Counted from the stretch's first letter, positions 24,267 to 33,600 are shown. The stretch is 64,000 nt of DNA from Knoellia koreensis (GCF_013041615.1 NZ_JABEPQ010000007.1:1-64000), one strand, 5' to 3'. The notes: a model not told the origin generated them from the sequence alone. Program-made: numbers and translations.

Positions 24267-25103
24267 TCACCGCCGACCGGCGCGGTAGGTGACAGAGGTG
24301 CGGCCCACCGTGATCCGGTCCCCGTCGGACAGGCGGCCCGAGCTGATGCGCTCGCTGTTGAGGAAGGTGCCGTTGGTCGACCCCAGGTCGCGGATGCTGG
24401 CGACGAGGTGGGGGCCGTCGTTGGTCACGCGAATCTCGCTGTGCCGCCTGGAGATTCCCGGGTCGTCGAGGATGATGTCGGCGCTGTCGTCGCGGCCCAG
24501 GACCGTGATCGCGCCCATCAAGGGGTAGCGCTCGCCGTCGACGTCGAGCCACGGCCGGTCGGCGGGGTTGACCCGTCTGGGCGGCTTGGGCGGTGCGACC
24601 GGCTGCTGCGCCTGCGTCGCCTCCAACCCGTCGTCGTCGGTATGCCGCGTGGCCACCGGCGGTGCGACGCGTGCGGGCGGTGCCGGCGCGGCATACCCGC
24701 TCTCGCCCTGGCGGCTGGACGCGCCGCCGGGGCGACGCGCGGTGGACGTGCGGAGGCGGAAGACGCCGGTCTCGAGGTCGTTGGCGCTGGCGAAGGCGAC
24801 CTGGATCGGGCCACCCGGCTGGTAGCGCTGGGACTCGGCGTGCTCCTGCGCGGCGGCGATCAGCTCGTCCTCGAGCTCCTCGTCGTAGCCGCCGAGCCGG
24901 TCGTAGTCGGTGTCGGACAGCTCGACCGTGAACAGGTTGGGGACGATGGTTCGGCCGCGGCCCATGACTGCGGCGCGGTCGTCCATGGCGCGGCGGATGG
25001 CGCTGGCGATCTCGACCGGCTGTACCTCGGACTTGAAGGCGCGCGCGAAGGCACCGTTGACGGCGCGCTCGAGCTTCTTCTCGACGCGGTCGAACAGCCC
25101 CAT
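24267..25103 (-). CDS. fhaA: FHA-domain protein FhaA with DUF3662 domain
   Basis: 278 residues from the ATG at 25103, which has GAGGAG upstream; a longer frame to 25253 is not needed. The N-terminal DUF3662 domain starts MGLFDRVEKKLERAVNGAFARAF. A Pro/Ala linker follows, then a C-terminal FHA domain with VLGRDDSADI, SRRHSEI and GSTNGTFLNSERI. In Mycobacterium FhaA binds phosphorylated MviN and controls peptidoglycan synthesis. It is the promoter-proximal gene of the minus-strand kinase operon, whose promoter must lie in 25104-25247. Confidence 0.95.
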   Translation of the reverse strand: MGLFDRVEKKLERAVNGAFARAFKSEVQPVEIASAIRRAMDDRAAVMGRGRTIVPNLFTVELSDTDYDRLGGYDEELEDELIAAAQEHAESQRYQPGGPIQVAFASANDLETGVFRLRTSTARRPGGASSRQGESGYAAPAPPARVAPPVATRHTDDDGLEATQAQQPVAPPKPPRRVNPADRPWLDVDGERYPLMGAITVLGRDDSADIILDDPGISRRHSEIRVTNDGPHLVASIRDLGSTNGTFLNSERISSGRLSDGDRITVGRTSVTYRAGRR

Positions 25104-25247
25104 CGCGGCGACTCCTCTCGTGCGGCAGGCAGCGTGGTCCGGCCACCGATCGTAACCGGCTGGCGTGGGAGGTCCGCGTAGGCCGTGCGGGTGGAACCGG
25201 CCGGTTTGGAGTTCGGCGTGCTGGTGCGCCAGAATGTCCCGGTCCAC

Positions 25248-25330
25248 GCGCAAGTGGCGGAACGGCAGACGCGCTGTCTTCAGGTGGCAGTGTCCTTACG
25301 GGCGTGGGGGTTCAAATCCCCCCTTGCGCA
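25248..25330 (+). tRNA. leuT: tRNA-Leu(CAG)
   Basis: A full cloverleaf is visible: a 7-bp acceptor stem (GCGCAAG with CTTGCGC), the D arm, an anticodon stem CTGTC with GGCAG, loop TTCAGGT with anticodon CAG at 25281-25283, a long class II variable arm, a T stem GGGGG with CCCCC around TTCAAAT, and discriminator A. CCA is not encoded. A tRNA-Leu also follows fhaA in Mycobacterium (leuT). Confidence 0.97.
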
Positions 25331-25331
25331 C

Positions 25332-25381
25332 TGAACGAAGAAGGACCCGACACGCTTTTTCGTCGGGTCCTTCTTCGTTCA
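25332..25381 (+). terminator. Strong hairpin terminator after tRNA-Leu
   Basis: Perfect 20-bp arms (25332-25351 and 25362-25381) enclose a 10-nt loop containing TTTTT. It begins two bases after the tRNA. Confidence 0.85.
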
Positions 25382-25694
25382 ATCAGGCACGCGGGATATG
25401 GGAGGAGTCTGCGGCCCAGCGAGGTACGAGCTGGTCCGCAGACGACGGCTCCCCCCTTGCGCACAGGCGAGGGCAACGCCCGAGCTGCCCAACCCCGAGC
25501 TGCGCAGCGAGGCGCGTAGCACCCGCCGAGGTGAGCACGCGGCATACACAAAGTGCGGTGTGGCCCGTTTCAGGTGCGCCCCGGTGGGCACAGGTAGGGG
25601 TTGCAGCGGCAGCGATGGCCTGTGCGCGCGTCCGGTTCCGGCTGGGCCGCAGGGGCGTCGTGCCGGCCGGCACCGACCGCAAGGAGGAACTCGC
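25382..25694. other. Gene-free stretch with a duplicated tRNA 3' end
   Basis: No gene is visible here. At 25450-25464 lies an exact 15-bp copy of the tRNA-Leu 3' end (25317-25331). Just before it, 25408-25446 forms an imperfect hairpin (14-bp arms, one mismatch) around the copy's left side. A GTATGCCG copy lies at 25540 (minus orientation). The layout resembles an attachment-site scar left by a tRNA-targeting integrative element. The promoter of the next gene should lie near the right end. Confidence 0.55.
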
Positions 25695-26555
25695 ATGGCT
25701 GACTCATTCACCAATGCAGTAACCGACTTCTTCAGAACCATCGCCACCTTCGTCCCGAAGCTGGTGGCGTTCCTGCTGATCCTGGTGATCGGCTACTTCA
25801 TCGCCAAGGCGATCGGCAAGGCCGTCGACAAGGTGCTCGAGCGCGTGGGTTTCGACCGCGCGGTGGAGCGTGGCGGCATCAAGAAGGCGTTGGACCGCAG
25901 CAGTTTTGACGCGTCCGCGCTGGTGGGGAAGCTCATCTACTGGGCGTTGATGTTGTTCGTCCTGCAGATGGCGTTCGGGGTCTTTGGGCCGAACCCGATC
26001 AGCGACCTGTTGACGTCGGTCATTGCGTTCCTGCCCAAGGTCATCGTGGCGATCATCATCGTCGTCATCACGGCGGCGATCGCGACGGCGGTCAAGGAGC
26101 TGATCTCGACGACGCTGGGTGGGTTGTCCTACGGCAACCTGCTGGCGAAGATCGCCGCGGTCTTCGTCGTGGCGCTGGGTGTGATTGCCGCGCTCAACCA
26201 GGTCGGGATCGCCACGACCGTCACCATGCCGGTGCTGATCGCGGTGCTCGCGACTGTTGCCGGGATCCTCATCGTCGGTGTCGGCGGTGGCCTGGTGCGG
26301 CCGATGCAGGCCCGGTGGGAGCAGTACCTGCAGCGGATGTCGGAGGAGACCGGCCGGGTGCGCGAGCAGGTGCAGCAGGCGCCCGGCGTGGCTGAGCAGG
26401 CGCGGATGGCCAAGGCGCGTTACGAGGGTTCGGACCCCGGCAGCCACTCGGGCCAAGCTGGTACGCACGCCGGTCAGGTGGGCGAGCGCACCGAGGTGAT
26501 CGACGCGACCGGTCGTTCGCGGCGCGTATCCGACGACCCGGATCGGCCGCTCTGA
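25695..26555 (+). CDS. Small-conductance channel-like membrane protein (conserved TM helix family)
   Basis: 286 residues from ATG 25695, which follows a perfect AAGGAGG box. It has about five membrane helices arranged as repeated pairs (LVAFLLILVIGYFIAKAIGKAVDKVLE near the start, IVAIIIVVITAAIATAVKELI in the middle), the pattern of the conserved TM-helix/CmpX relatives of mechanosensitive channels. The C-terminal 80 residues are hydrophilic and probably cytoplasmic. It likely helps in osmotic or membrane-tension response, by family analogy. It stands alone on the plus strand. Confidence 0.8.
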   Translation: MADSFTNAVTDFFRTIATFVPKLVAFLLILVIGYFIAKAIGKAVDKVLERVGFDRAVERGGIKKALDRSSFDASALVGKLIYWALMLFVLQMAFGVFGPNPISDLLTSVIAFLPKVIVAIIIVVITAAIATAVKELISTTLGGLSYGNLLAKIAAVFVVALGVIAALNQVGIATTVTMPVLIAVLATVAGILIVGVGGGLVRPMQARWEQYLQRMSEETGRVREQVQQAPGVAEQARMAKARYEGSDPGSHSGQAGTHAGQVGERTEVIDATGRSRRVSDDPDRPL

Positions 26556-26560
26556 CCGAG

Positions 26561-26611
26561 ATCGCCCAGGAGGATCGCCCAGGAGGATCGCCCAGGAGGA
26601 TCGCCTAGGAG
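26561..26611. repeat. Tandem 13-bp repeat, four copies
   Basis: Unit ATCGCCCAGGAGG repeats at 26561, 26574 and 26587, with a fourth slightly altered copy at 26600 that overlaps the stop codon of the convergent DUF3422 gene. Slippage could alter the end of that gene. Confidence 0.85.
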
Positions 26612-27951
26612 TGCGGCGGCGTGCGGGCCTGGTCGTGGATCCGGGCCCGCACGCGTCGCATGCCCAGCCAGGTGCCGAGGATGACCAGTGGCGCGAGCGC
26701 GGCCATGAGCCAGACCTTGGAGATGCCGGCCTCCTCGACGACGGGCGCGAGCAGGTAGCCGAGCAGCCCGAGTGCGTAGTAGCTGATCGCCACCACCGAC
26801 AACCCCTCGACGGTGTGCTGCAGCTGGAGCTGGGTCTCGGCGCGGGCGTCCATGCTGTGCAGGAGTGACTGGTTCTGGGCGGCTCGTTCCACGTCGACCT
26901 TGGTGCGCAGCAGGTCGGCGGCGCGCCCGGCGCGTTCGAGCATCCGGCCCAGCCGCTCCTCCAGTGAGGTCACCGTGCGGATCGCCGGCAGGTAGCGCCG
27001 GGCGAGGAACTCGCGCAACGTCTGCCGGCCGAGGAACCGCTCCTCGGCGAGCCCGGACAGGCGGTCGTCGACGATCGCGGCATACGCCGCGGTCGCCCCG
27101 AACCGGAAGTCGTGCGCCATCGCCAGCCCCTCGAGCTCGGCGGTCACCGACAACAGCTCGTGCAGCAGCTGCTCCCCCGGCTGCTCGGGCTCGTCGAGCT
27201 GGGAGACGAGGTGCAGCAGCTGCGGGTCGATGGCGGTGAGCCGGGTCCCGAGCTGCTGGCTCTCGACGAACCCGAGCATCGCCAGCGACCGGTACGTCTC
27301 GAGCTCCACCACCCGCTGCACCGTGCGCCCGACGCGACCGGGGCCGATGTCGGGTGGCACGAACAACACGAACCGCGTGTAGCCCTGCCGGTCCGCCCGG
27401 AAGTCGCCCGCCAGCACGGCCGCTCCCCCGAGGACCCGGGTGATGAGGGTGCTCCCCGGGTCGAGCCACGCCGACACCCGCTCGACCACCTGCTCGGGCG
27501 TCGACGGCAGGGGCAGTACCGCCACCGCCACGGCGGCGACCCGGGTCGCCGGGTCGGCCGCTTCCCACTCGGGCGGGAAGACGTCGGCGGCGTCACCCGC
27601 GAACGGGTCGGTGCTCGGGAAGCCCGAGCCGTTCCCGGCGTCAGGCTCGGGCCGCACCGCGGTGTAGGACGTGAACTCGGTGTGGCTCTCCCAGGTCACC
27701 TCCCACGGTCCGCGCCGGAACACGTGGTGCCGCGCGCCGTCCAGCGCGTCAGCGGTCGCCGAGATCAGGGCCCGCAGCTGGCGTTCGTCGTCGCCGCGGT
27801 CCCGCACGGCGGCCGCGGCCGGCTGGGCGAGCGCGAGGTGCAGCACCAGGGCCGGGGCCCCGAAACGGGGCGCGGGTCGCGCGTGCAGCTCCTCGAGCAG
27901 GGGCACCCGCCCGGGGTGGTCGAGCTCCCCCCGTGCTCCGTTGGCCTCCAC
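26605..27951 (-). CDS. DUF3422 family membrane-anchored protein
   Basis: 448 residues. It starts with the family opening HPGRVPLLEELHARP and carries FTSYTAV, then a long helical middle with likely coiled-coil segments, and two C-terminal membrane helices (GLSVVAISYYALGLLGYLL and VWLMAALAPLVILGTWLGMRRVR). DUF3422 proteins are known mostly from Proteobacteria; their role is not established. The gene follows the thioredoxin gene by 4 bp on the same strand and converges on the channel-like gene. Confidence 0.8.
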   Translation of the reverse strand: MEANGARGELDHPGRVPLLEELHARPAPRFGAPALVLHLALAQPAAAAVRDRGDDERQLRALISATADALDGARHHVFRRGPWEVTWESHTEFTSYTAVRPEPDAGNGSGFPSTDPFAGDAADVFPPEWEAADPATRVAAVAVAVLPLPSTPEQVVERVSAWLDPGSTLITRVLGGAAVLAGDFRADRQGYTRFVLFVPPDIGPGRVGRTVQRVVELETYRSLAMLGFVESQQLGTRLTAIDPQLLHLVSQLDEPEQPGEQLLHELLSVTAELEGLAMAHDFRFGATAAYAAIVDDRLSGLAEERFLGRQTLREFLARRYLPAIRTVTSLEERLGRMLERAGRAADLLRTKVDVERAAQNQSLLHSMDARAETQLQLQHTVEGLSVVAISYYALGLLGYLLAPVVEEAGISKVWLMAALAPLVILGTWLGMRRVRARIHDQARTPPHS

Positions 27952-27955
27952 GGGG

Positions 27956-28387
27956 TCAGCCGCGCCGGTCCAGCGCGCCGGTGATCTGGCTGCGCAGCAC
28001 GGGTGCGGGTTGGGCTCCGATGATCGTGTCGACGACCTCCCCGCGGTCCATGAGCAGGATCATCGGGATGCTCTGGGCCTTGTACTTCATGGCGATTCGC
28101 GGCGAGTCGTCGACGTTGACCTTGACGACCTTGACCTGTCCCGCGAGCTCCTTGCTGAGGGTCTCGAGCACCGGCGCGATCATCCGGCACGGGCCACACC
28201 ATGGCGCCCACAGGTCGACCACGACCAGCGCCTTGGTGTCGACGACCTGGTCGAAGTCGCCGTCCCCCGCGTCGACGAGCCACGGCAGCGGCTGCTTGCA
28301 GTGCGCGCACCGCGGTGTCCCCTTCGCGACCAGGGGGAGGCGGTTCTTGGTGCCGCAGTGGGGGCAGGCGATCACCGGGCCGGGCAT
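27956..28387 (-). CDS. trxC: Thioredoxin with N-terminal zinc ribbon (thioredoxin 2 type)
   Basis: 143 residues. The N-terminus has two CxxC pairs (CPHCGTKN and CAHCKQPL) that form the zinc ribbon of thioredoxin 2, and the thioredoxin fold follows with active site WAPWCGPCRMI and cis-Pro in SIPMILLM. It reduces protein disulfides in the cytoplasm and in Escherichia coli is linked to oxidative stress. It is divergent from lon with 148 bp between, and it is the first gene before DUF3422. Confidence 0.92.
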   Translation of the reverse strand: MPGPVIACPHCGTKNRLPLVAKGTPRCAHCKQPLPWLVDAGDGDFDQVVDTKALVVVDLWAPWCGPCRMIAPVLETLSKELAGQVKVVKVNVDDSPRIAMKYKAQSIPMILLMDRGEVVDTIIGAQPAPVLRSQITGALDRRG

Positions 28388-28474
28388 GAGGGCAGCGTAT
28401 GCCGCGTGGCCGCCTCGCGCGCGTCACCCGCGCCCCAGCCGCGACCCCCGGAACGGCGCGTTGCGTCCCCCAAA

Positions 28475-28495
28475 CCTGAGCGAACCCGGCTCAAG
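28475..28495. promoter_or_regulatory. HAIR-like HspR operator upstream of lon
   Basis: The inverted repeat CCTGAGC - 7 nt - GCTCAAG matches the HspR operator HAIR (CTTGAGY-N7-RCTCAAG), with one mismatch in the left arm. It ends 40 bp upstream of the lon ATG. In Streptomyces lon is repressed by HspR through a HAIR site, so heat-shock control is likely here. Confidence 0.6.
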
Positions 28496-28535
28496 ATTCG
28501 GGAACAGTAATCATGTAATCGGCGTTGCACGGTCC

Positions 28536-30980
28536 ATGACGAACCAGACCACCCCGGCAGGCGGCGCCGGCGCAGACCAGGCCGCCACGTTCCCGGTCCT
28601 GTTCCTCGACGACGTCGTCGTGCTCCCCGGCATGGTCGTCCCCGTCGAGCTGGACCCCAGCGCGCAGGCGACCCTCGATGCCGCCCGCGCCGGCCGCACC
28701 CCCACCAACCACACGTCCACGGATGGTGACGAGTCCACGAGCCGCGACCCCGCGGCATACCAGCACGTCCTCGTCGTTCCCCGCATCGACGGGCACACCG
28801 GTGTGGTCGGCACCGTGGCCGAGGTCACCCGAGTCGGGCGTATGCCGTCCGGCGAGCCGGCGGTCGTCCTGCGCGCCCTGCACCGGGCCACCATCGGCCG
28901 TGGCACGGTCGGGCCCGGCGCCGCCCTGTGGGTCGAGGCCGACGAGATCGACGAGAGCGCCACCCCGAGCGAGCGCGCCCAGAAGCTGGCGGCGGAGTAC
29001 AAGACCGTCCTCAGCTCGATCCTCCAGGGCCGCGGTGCCTGGCAGATCCTCGACGCCGTCCAGCGGATGACCGAGCCGGCCGAGCTCGTCGCCTCCGCGG
29101 GGTACGCCCCGTGGCTCGACGGCGCGACCAAGCTGCGGCTGCTGGAGACCATCGACCTCGAGGAGCGCCTCGCCGACCTGCTCACGACGGCCAAGGACTA
29201 CCTCGCCGAGGTCGAGGTGACCGACAAGATCCGCGAGGACGTCCGCGAGGGGATGGAGAAGACCCAGCGCGAGTACGTCCTGCGCCAGCAGCTCGCCGCC
29301 ATCCGCAAGGAGCTCGGCCAGCTCACCGGCGACGGTGACGCCGACGCCAGCGTCGACTACCGCACCCGCATCGAGGCGGCTGACCTGCCCGAGGCCGTCC
29401 GCGAGGCCGCTCTGCGCGAGGCCGACCGGATGGAGCGCTCCCCCGAGGCGTCGCCCGAGACCGGCTGGATCCGCACCTGGCTCGACACCGTGCTCGACCT
29501 GCCCTGGTCGGAGCGCACCGACGACACGACCGACATCACTGCGGCCCGCGAGGTCCTCGACACCGACCACAGCGGCCTCGACGACGTGAAGGACCGGATC
29601 GTGGAGTACCTCGCCGTCCGCGCCCGCCGCGAGCAGCGCGGGATGCAGGTCGTCGGCGGTCGTGGCTCGGGTGCCGTGCTCGCCCTCGTCGGCCCGCCCG
29701 GCGTGGGCAAGACCTCGCTCGGCGAGTCCGTCGCCCGCGCGCTCGGTCGGAAGTTCGTCCGGGTCGCCCTGGGTGGCGTCCGTGACGAGGCCGAGATCCG
29801 GGGTCACCGCCGCACCTACGTCGGCGCACTGCCCGGCCGCATCGTCCGCGCCATCAAGGAGGCCGGCTCGATGAACCCGGTCGTGCTGCTCGACGAGATC
29901 GACAAGGTCGGCTCGGACTACCGCGGCGACCCGGCTGCGGCCCTGCTCGAGGTGCTCGACCCGGCGCAGAACCACACCTTCCGCGACCACTACCTCGAGC
30001 TCGACCTCGACCTGTCCGACGTGGTGTTCCTCGCGACGGCCAACGTCGCCGAGACCATCCCCGGTCCCCTGCTGGACCGGATGGAGGTCGTGCGGCTCGA
30101 CGGCTACACCGAGGACGAGAAGGTCTCGATCGCCCGCGACCACCTGCTGCCGCGTCAGCTCGAGCGGGCGGGCCTGACGACCGACGACGTGGCCATCGAG
30201 GACGAGGCGCTGCACCTGCTCGCGTCCTCGTACACCCGCGAGGCGGGCGTGCGGCAGCTCGAGCGGTCCGTCGCCAAGGTGCTGCGCAAGGTCGCGACGA
30301 AGCTCGCCATGGAGCAGGACGTGACCACGCCGGTCGGCGTGACCGTCGACGACGTGACCGACTACCTGGGCCGTCCGCGGTTCGAGCCCGAAGCGGCCCG
30401 GCCCGACGGAATCCCTGGTGTCGCAACGGGATTGGCGGTCACCGGTGCCGGTGGAGACGTGCTCTACGTCGAGGTCGCCATGATGCCGGGCAAGCCCGGT
30501 CTCACCCTCACCGGCCAGCTCGGTGACGTGATGAAGGAGTCCGCCGCGATCGCGCTGGGTTACCTGCGCGCCAACGGCGAACGCCTCGGCCTCGACACCA
30601 GCCCACTGGCCGACCACACCGTCCACGTGCACTTCCCCGCCGGGGCGGTCCCCAAGGACGGCCCGAGCGCCGGCGTCACCATGACGACCGCGCTCGCCTC
30701 GCTCCTCACCGGGCGTGAGGTGCGCACCGAGGTCGGCATGACCGGCGAGGTCTCGCTCACCGGGCGGGTCCTGCCCATCGGTGGCGTCAAGCAGAAGCTG
30801 CTCGCCGCCCACCGCGCCGGCCTCACCGAGGTGATCATCCCCAAGCGCAACGAGCCCGACCTGGACGACGTCCCGGAGACGGTGCGCGAGGCGCTGACGA
30901 TCCACCTCGCCGAGGACGTGGCCGACGTCGTCGAGACCGCGCTCGCGCCGGTGGCCCAGGGCGCCACGGTCGCCGCCTGA
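28536..30980 (+). CDS. lon: ATP-dependent protease Lon
   Basis: 814 residues. It unfolds and degrades damaged or regulatory proteins in the cytoplasm. Domains in order: the N-terminal LON substrate-binding domain (about 17-220), AAA+ with Walker [10 protein letters not shown] and Walker [10 protein letters not shown] plus sensor regions, and the C-terminal S16 protease with the Ser in [11 protein letters not shown] and the Lys in [15 protein letters not shown] chose the ATG at 28536 by homology start. A HAIR-like element lies upstream and two strong hairpins lie downstream. The insertion of about 25 polar residues near residue 60 ([12 protein letters not shown]) is not usual for the LON domain core. 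Confidence 0.97.
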   Translation: MTNQTTPAGGAGADQAATFPVLFLDDVVVLPGMVVPVELDPSAQATLDAARAGRTPTNHTSTDGDESTSRDPAAYQHVLVVPRIDGHTGVVGTVAEVTRVGRMPSGEPAVVLRALHRATIGRGTVGPGAALWVEADEIDESATPSERAQKLAAEYKTVLSSILQGRGAWQILDAVQRMTEPAELVASAGYAPWLDGATKLRLLETIDLEERLADLLTTAKDYLAEVEVTDKIREDVREGMEKTQREYVLRQQLAAIRKELGQLTGDGDADASVDYRTRIEAADLPEAVREAALREADRMERSPEASPETGWIRTWLDTVLDLPWSERTDDTTDITAAREVLDTDHSGLDDVKDRIVEYLAVRARREQRGMQVVGGRGSGAVLALVGPPGVGKTSLGESVARALGRKFVRVALGGVRDEAEIRGHRRTYVGALPGRIVRAIKEAGSMNPVVLLDEIDKVGSDYRGDPAAALLEVLDPAQNHTFRDHYLELDLDLSDVVFLATANVAETIPGPLLDRMEVVRLDGYTEDEKVSIARDHLLPRQLERAGLTTDDVAIEDEALHLLASSYTREAGVRQLERSVAKVLRKVATKLAMEQDVTTPVGVTVDDVTDYLGRPRFEPEAARPDGIPGVATGLAVTGAGGDVLYVEVAMMPGKPGLTLTGQLGDVMKESAAIALGYLRANGERLGLDTSPLADHTVHVHFPAGAVPKDGPSAGVTMTTALASLLTGREVRTEVGMTGEVSLTGRVLPIGGVKQKLLAAHRAGLTEVIIPKRNEPDLDDVPETVREALTIHLAEDVADVVETALAPVAQGATVAA

Positions 30981-30990
30981 CACGACACCC

Positions 30991-31009
30991 CTCCCAGCCG
31001 GGCTGGGAG
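30991..31009 (+). terminator. First hairpin downstream of lon
   Basis: 8-bp arms (CTCCCAGC and GCTGGGAG) enclose a 3-nt loop, 10 bp after the lon stop codon. Confidence 0.6.
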
Positions 31010-31015
31010 ATGCAC

Positions 31016-31055
31016 GAGGCCCTCGTATGCCGGCCGGCCGGCATACGAGGGCCTC
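31016..31055. terminator. 40-bp perfect palindrome downstream of lon carrying two GTATGCCG copies
   Basis: 20-bp arms without any loop spacing (centre at 31035/31036). The arms hold GTATGCCG at 31025 and its complement at 31039. It is probably the main lon terminator and, like the 14.7-kb hairpin, is built from an octamer pair. Confidence 0.75.
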
Positions 31056-31205
31056 TCGCGTTCGCGCGTGATGACAGACGCGCGGATCGCCCGCAAGCCA
31101 AAGGCCTCATCCGTTCGGCTGGTTTTTGGTTACGGATATGGCATGAAACGGCATGAGACTCCTAAAGTCGGCGCAGTTCCCCCCACGACGACCCGAGGAA
31201 AACCG

Positions 31206-32132
31206 TTGCGTGAGAATCGCCCTGCAGGGTGGTACCGGGACCCCGACGGTGGGGTCGGCCAGCGGTACTGGGACGGCGTGCAGTGGACCGACCGCTACGG
31301 CGTGACCAAGCCGCTGCGGCTTCGTCCCCTCGCGCTCGCCGGCGCGCGCATCGGCACCGGTGCCCTCGCGATCGTCGTCGCCGCCGGCCTGCTGGGCCAC
31401 GAGACGATCGTGCAGAAGCAGACCGTCGAGCTCGCGGCCCAGGCCACGCCCACCGGTGGCACGTCCAGCCCGCAGGTGCACCAGAACGCCGCCTCGGCGC
31501 TGCCCGCCACGCCCGGCCCGAGCAGCACCAGTGCCGTGGGCAGCAACACGCCCGCCATGACCTCGACGTCCGCGCCGGTGGTCGGCAGCCCCGCGAGTGC
31601 GGCGGTGCGCCTCGTCGACGACCGCGCCACCAACCAGGGCCGGCTGCCCGGCCAGCGCCCCGCCTCCGCGAAGCCCGCACCCACCCCCGGGCCCGCGACC
31701 GTGACCACCAGCGGGTCCGGCAGCACGAGCGGGTCCGAGTCGGTCACCGGCAGCGCCGGCAAGGGCAACGGCAAGGCCAAGGGCAACGCGAAGACGAAGG
31801 CCAAGGGCAAGACCGGCGTGACCGCGTCGACCCGGACCAGCACGGCCACGCCGACCGGCAGGGGCACGGCGAAGGCGCAGGTCACGACCACGCCGGCCAA
31901 GCCGGGCAAGGCCGCGAAGGCTGCCAAGGCGGCGAAGGCTGCCAAGCCCGCCAAGCCCGCCAAGCCCGCCAAGACCAAGGCGAAGGCCAAGGCTGCGAAG
32001 ACCAAGCCCGCCAAGACCAAGGCGAAGCCCAAGGTCAAGACCAAGGGCAACGAGGTCAAGGACAGCGGCGGGCTCCACCAGGCCAAGCCCAGCACGCTCG
32101 GTTCGCTGACGATCCAGGACTGGGGTCGCTAG
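31206..32132 (+). CDS. DUF2510 membrane protein with Lys/Ala-rich tail
   Basis: About 308 residues from TTG 31206, chosen because GAGGAA lies 5 nt upstream and because the DUF2510 module (PAGWYRDPDG....RYWDGVQWTD) normally sits at the extreme N-terminus; an ATG at 31143 would add 21 residues. A membrane helix follows (ALAIVVAAGLLG). The remaining 200 residues are low complexity: first Ser, Thr and Pro, then repeats of Lys and Ala (KAAKAAKAAKAAKPAKPAKP), which resemble the tails of actinobacterial histone-like proteins and could bind polyanions. The function is unknown. If the membrane helix has the usual orientation, the basic tail lies outside, where it could touch teichoic acid or DNA; this is inference. 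Confidence 0.7.
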   Translation: MRENRPAGWYRDPDGGVGQRYWDGVQWTDRYGVTKPLRLRPLALAGARIGTGALAIVVAAGLLGHETIVQKQTVELAAQATPTGGTSSPQVHQNAASALPATPGPSSTSAVGSNTPAMTSTSAPVVGSPASAAVRLVDDRATNQGRLPGQRPASAKPAPTPGPATVTTSGSGSTSGSESVTGSAGKGNGKAKGNAKTKAKGKTGVTASTRTSTATPTGRGTAKAQVTTTPAKPGKAAKAAKAAKAAKPAKPAKPAKTKAKAKAAKTKPAKTKAKPKVKTKGNEVKDSGGLHQAKPSTLGSLTIQDWGR

Positions 32133-32164
32133 GTCGCCCTCGCGATGCCGCCGGCGATGGCACG

Positions 32165-33130
32165 ATGGCTCCCGTGAGCACCCACGACACGTTCACCATC
32201 GCCACCGGCGACGGCACCCAGCTCCACGTCAACCGCTGGCTCCCTGCCGGTGACCCCAAGGCGGTCGTGCAGATCGCCCACGGCATGGCCGAGCACTCCG
32301 ACCGGTACGACCGGTTCGCGCAGCGGCTGACCGACGCCGGGTATGCCGTCTACGCCAGCGACCACCGCGGCCACGGCCGGACGGCCCGCGCGGACAGCGA
32401 CAAGGGCTACTTCGCCGACCGGGACGGCTTCGACACGGTGGTCGCCGACCTGGGCCTCGTTGGTGACCACGCCCGGGAGGAGAACCCCGGGCTCCCGTTC
32501 TTCCTCTTCGGCCACAGCATGGGCTCGTTCGTCAGCCGCGCCTACGCCATCTCCGACGGGGACCGCCTCGACGGGCTGGTGCTGTCGGGCACGGCCGGTG
32601 ACCCGGGGCTGCTCGGCAAGGTCGGCGGCATACTCGCCGCGACGCAGGCGCGCCTGCGCGGACGGCGCCACGTCAGCGGGCTCATGGACTCGCTGACGTT
32701 CGGGCAGTACGGCAAGGCGTTCAAGCCCACCCGCACCAAGTTCGACTGGCTGTCGCGCGACGAGGCCGAGGTCGACAAGTACATCGCCGACCCCGACTCC
32801 GGCAACGTCTTCACCGCCGGCTTCTTCGCCGACCTCCTGCCGGCGCTCGCCCGCATCAACAACGACGCCGAGGTCGGCCGCATCCCCAAGGACCTGCCCG
32901 TCTACCTCGTGTCGGGGTCACTCGACCCGGTGGGCGACAACAGCAAGGGCGTGGAACGGGTGGCGGGCCAGCTGACCCGGCTCGGGGTGCGCGACGTGCA
33001 GGTGCGGTTCTGGCCGGAAGGGCGGCACGAGGTCCTCAACGAGACCAACCGCGACGAGGTGATGGACGACTTCGTGCGCTGGTTCGACAGGCATGTCGAG
33101 AACGACGGGTCGGCTCCGTCCCGGGGGTGA
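32165..33130 (+). CDS. Alpha/beta hydrolase, monoacylglycerol lipase-like (serine aminopeptidase S33 fold)
   Basis: 321 residues. The nucleophile elbow is GHSMGSFV, and the oxyanion motif HGMAEHSDRYDRFAQRL is that of the Hydrolase_4/monoglyceride lipase group. The acid and His are likely in SGSLDPVGD and EGRHEVLNE. It probably cleaves lipid esters in the cytoplasm. The ATG at 32165 has no good ribosome binding site; GTG at 32174 is an alternative start. No signal peptide. Confidence 0.85.
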   Translation: MAPVSTHDTFTIATGDGTQLHVNRWLPAGDPKAVVQIAHGMAEHSDRYDRFAQRLTDAGYAVYASDHRGHGRTARADSDKGYFADRDGFDTVVADLGLVGDHAREENPGLPFFLFGHSMGSFVSRAYAISDGDRLDGLVLSGTAGDPGLLGKVGGILAATQARLRGRRHVSGLMDSLTFGQYGKAFKPTRTKFDWLSRDEAEVDKYIADPDSGNVFTAGFFADLLPALARINNDAEVGRIPKDLPVYLVSGSLDPVGDNSKGVERVAGQLTRLGVRDVQVRFWPEGRHEVLNETNRDEVMDDFVRWFDRHVENDGSAPSRG

Positions 33131-33180
33131 TGGCGGCCGAACCCGTCGGCCACCGACCATCCCGACCAAGGAGAGCCACC

Positions 33181-33600
33181 ATGGCGAAGTACCTGTTGCT
33201 CAAGCACTACCGCAGCTCGCACGCGCAGACCGGCAAGGGCCAGCTGCCCCCGATGGAGACGTGGACGCCGCAGGAGGTCGACGACCACATCGCGTTCATG
33301 GACCACGTCGCCGACACCCTGCGCGAGCGCGGCGAGTTCGTCTCCGGGCAGGCGCTGCGCCCCGAGGGGACTTTCGTCCGGTTCGACGGTGAGGGCCGGC
33401 CGCCGGTGACCGACGGGCCGTTCGCGGAGACCAAGGACCTCATCGCCGGCTGGATGATCATCGACGTCGACTCCCAGGAGCGGGCCTACGAGGCCGCGGC
33501 CTTCCTGTCGGCCGCCCCGGGGCCCGGGGGTGAGCCCATCCAGGAGTGGATCGAGGTGCGCCCGTTCCTCGAGCGCGAGGCGCCGTCGGTCACCGACTGA
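33181..33600 (+). CDS. YCII-related DGPF-domain protein
   Basis: 139 residues with the DGPF signature VTDGPFAETKD and the YCII-type ferredoxin-like fold (opening MAKYLLLKHYR). AAGGAG precedes the ATG. DGPF proteins are known partners of ECF42 sigma factors, and here the sigma gene overlaps the stop by one base. In Streptomyces venezuelae ECF42 regulates its DGPF gene, but the small-molecule signal is not known. It probably senses or modifies a ligand for the sigma factor. Confidence 0.9.
   Translation: MAKYLLLKHYRSSHAQTGKGQLPPMETWTPQEVDDHIAFMDHVADTLRERGEFVSGQALRPEGTFVRFDGEGRPPVTDGPFAETKDLIAGWMIIDVDSQERAYEAAAFLSAAPGPGGEPIQEWIEVRPFLEREAPSVTD

Noticed and set aside
28491-30983. Long minus-strand frame of 830 codons opposite lon
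   Set aside because: It mirrors lon codon by codon. In GC-rich genes the antisense frame is often open; the composition (Asp, Gly, His, Arg) matches no family.
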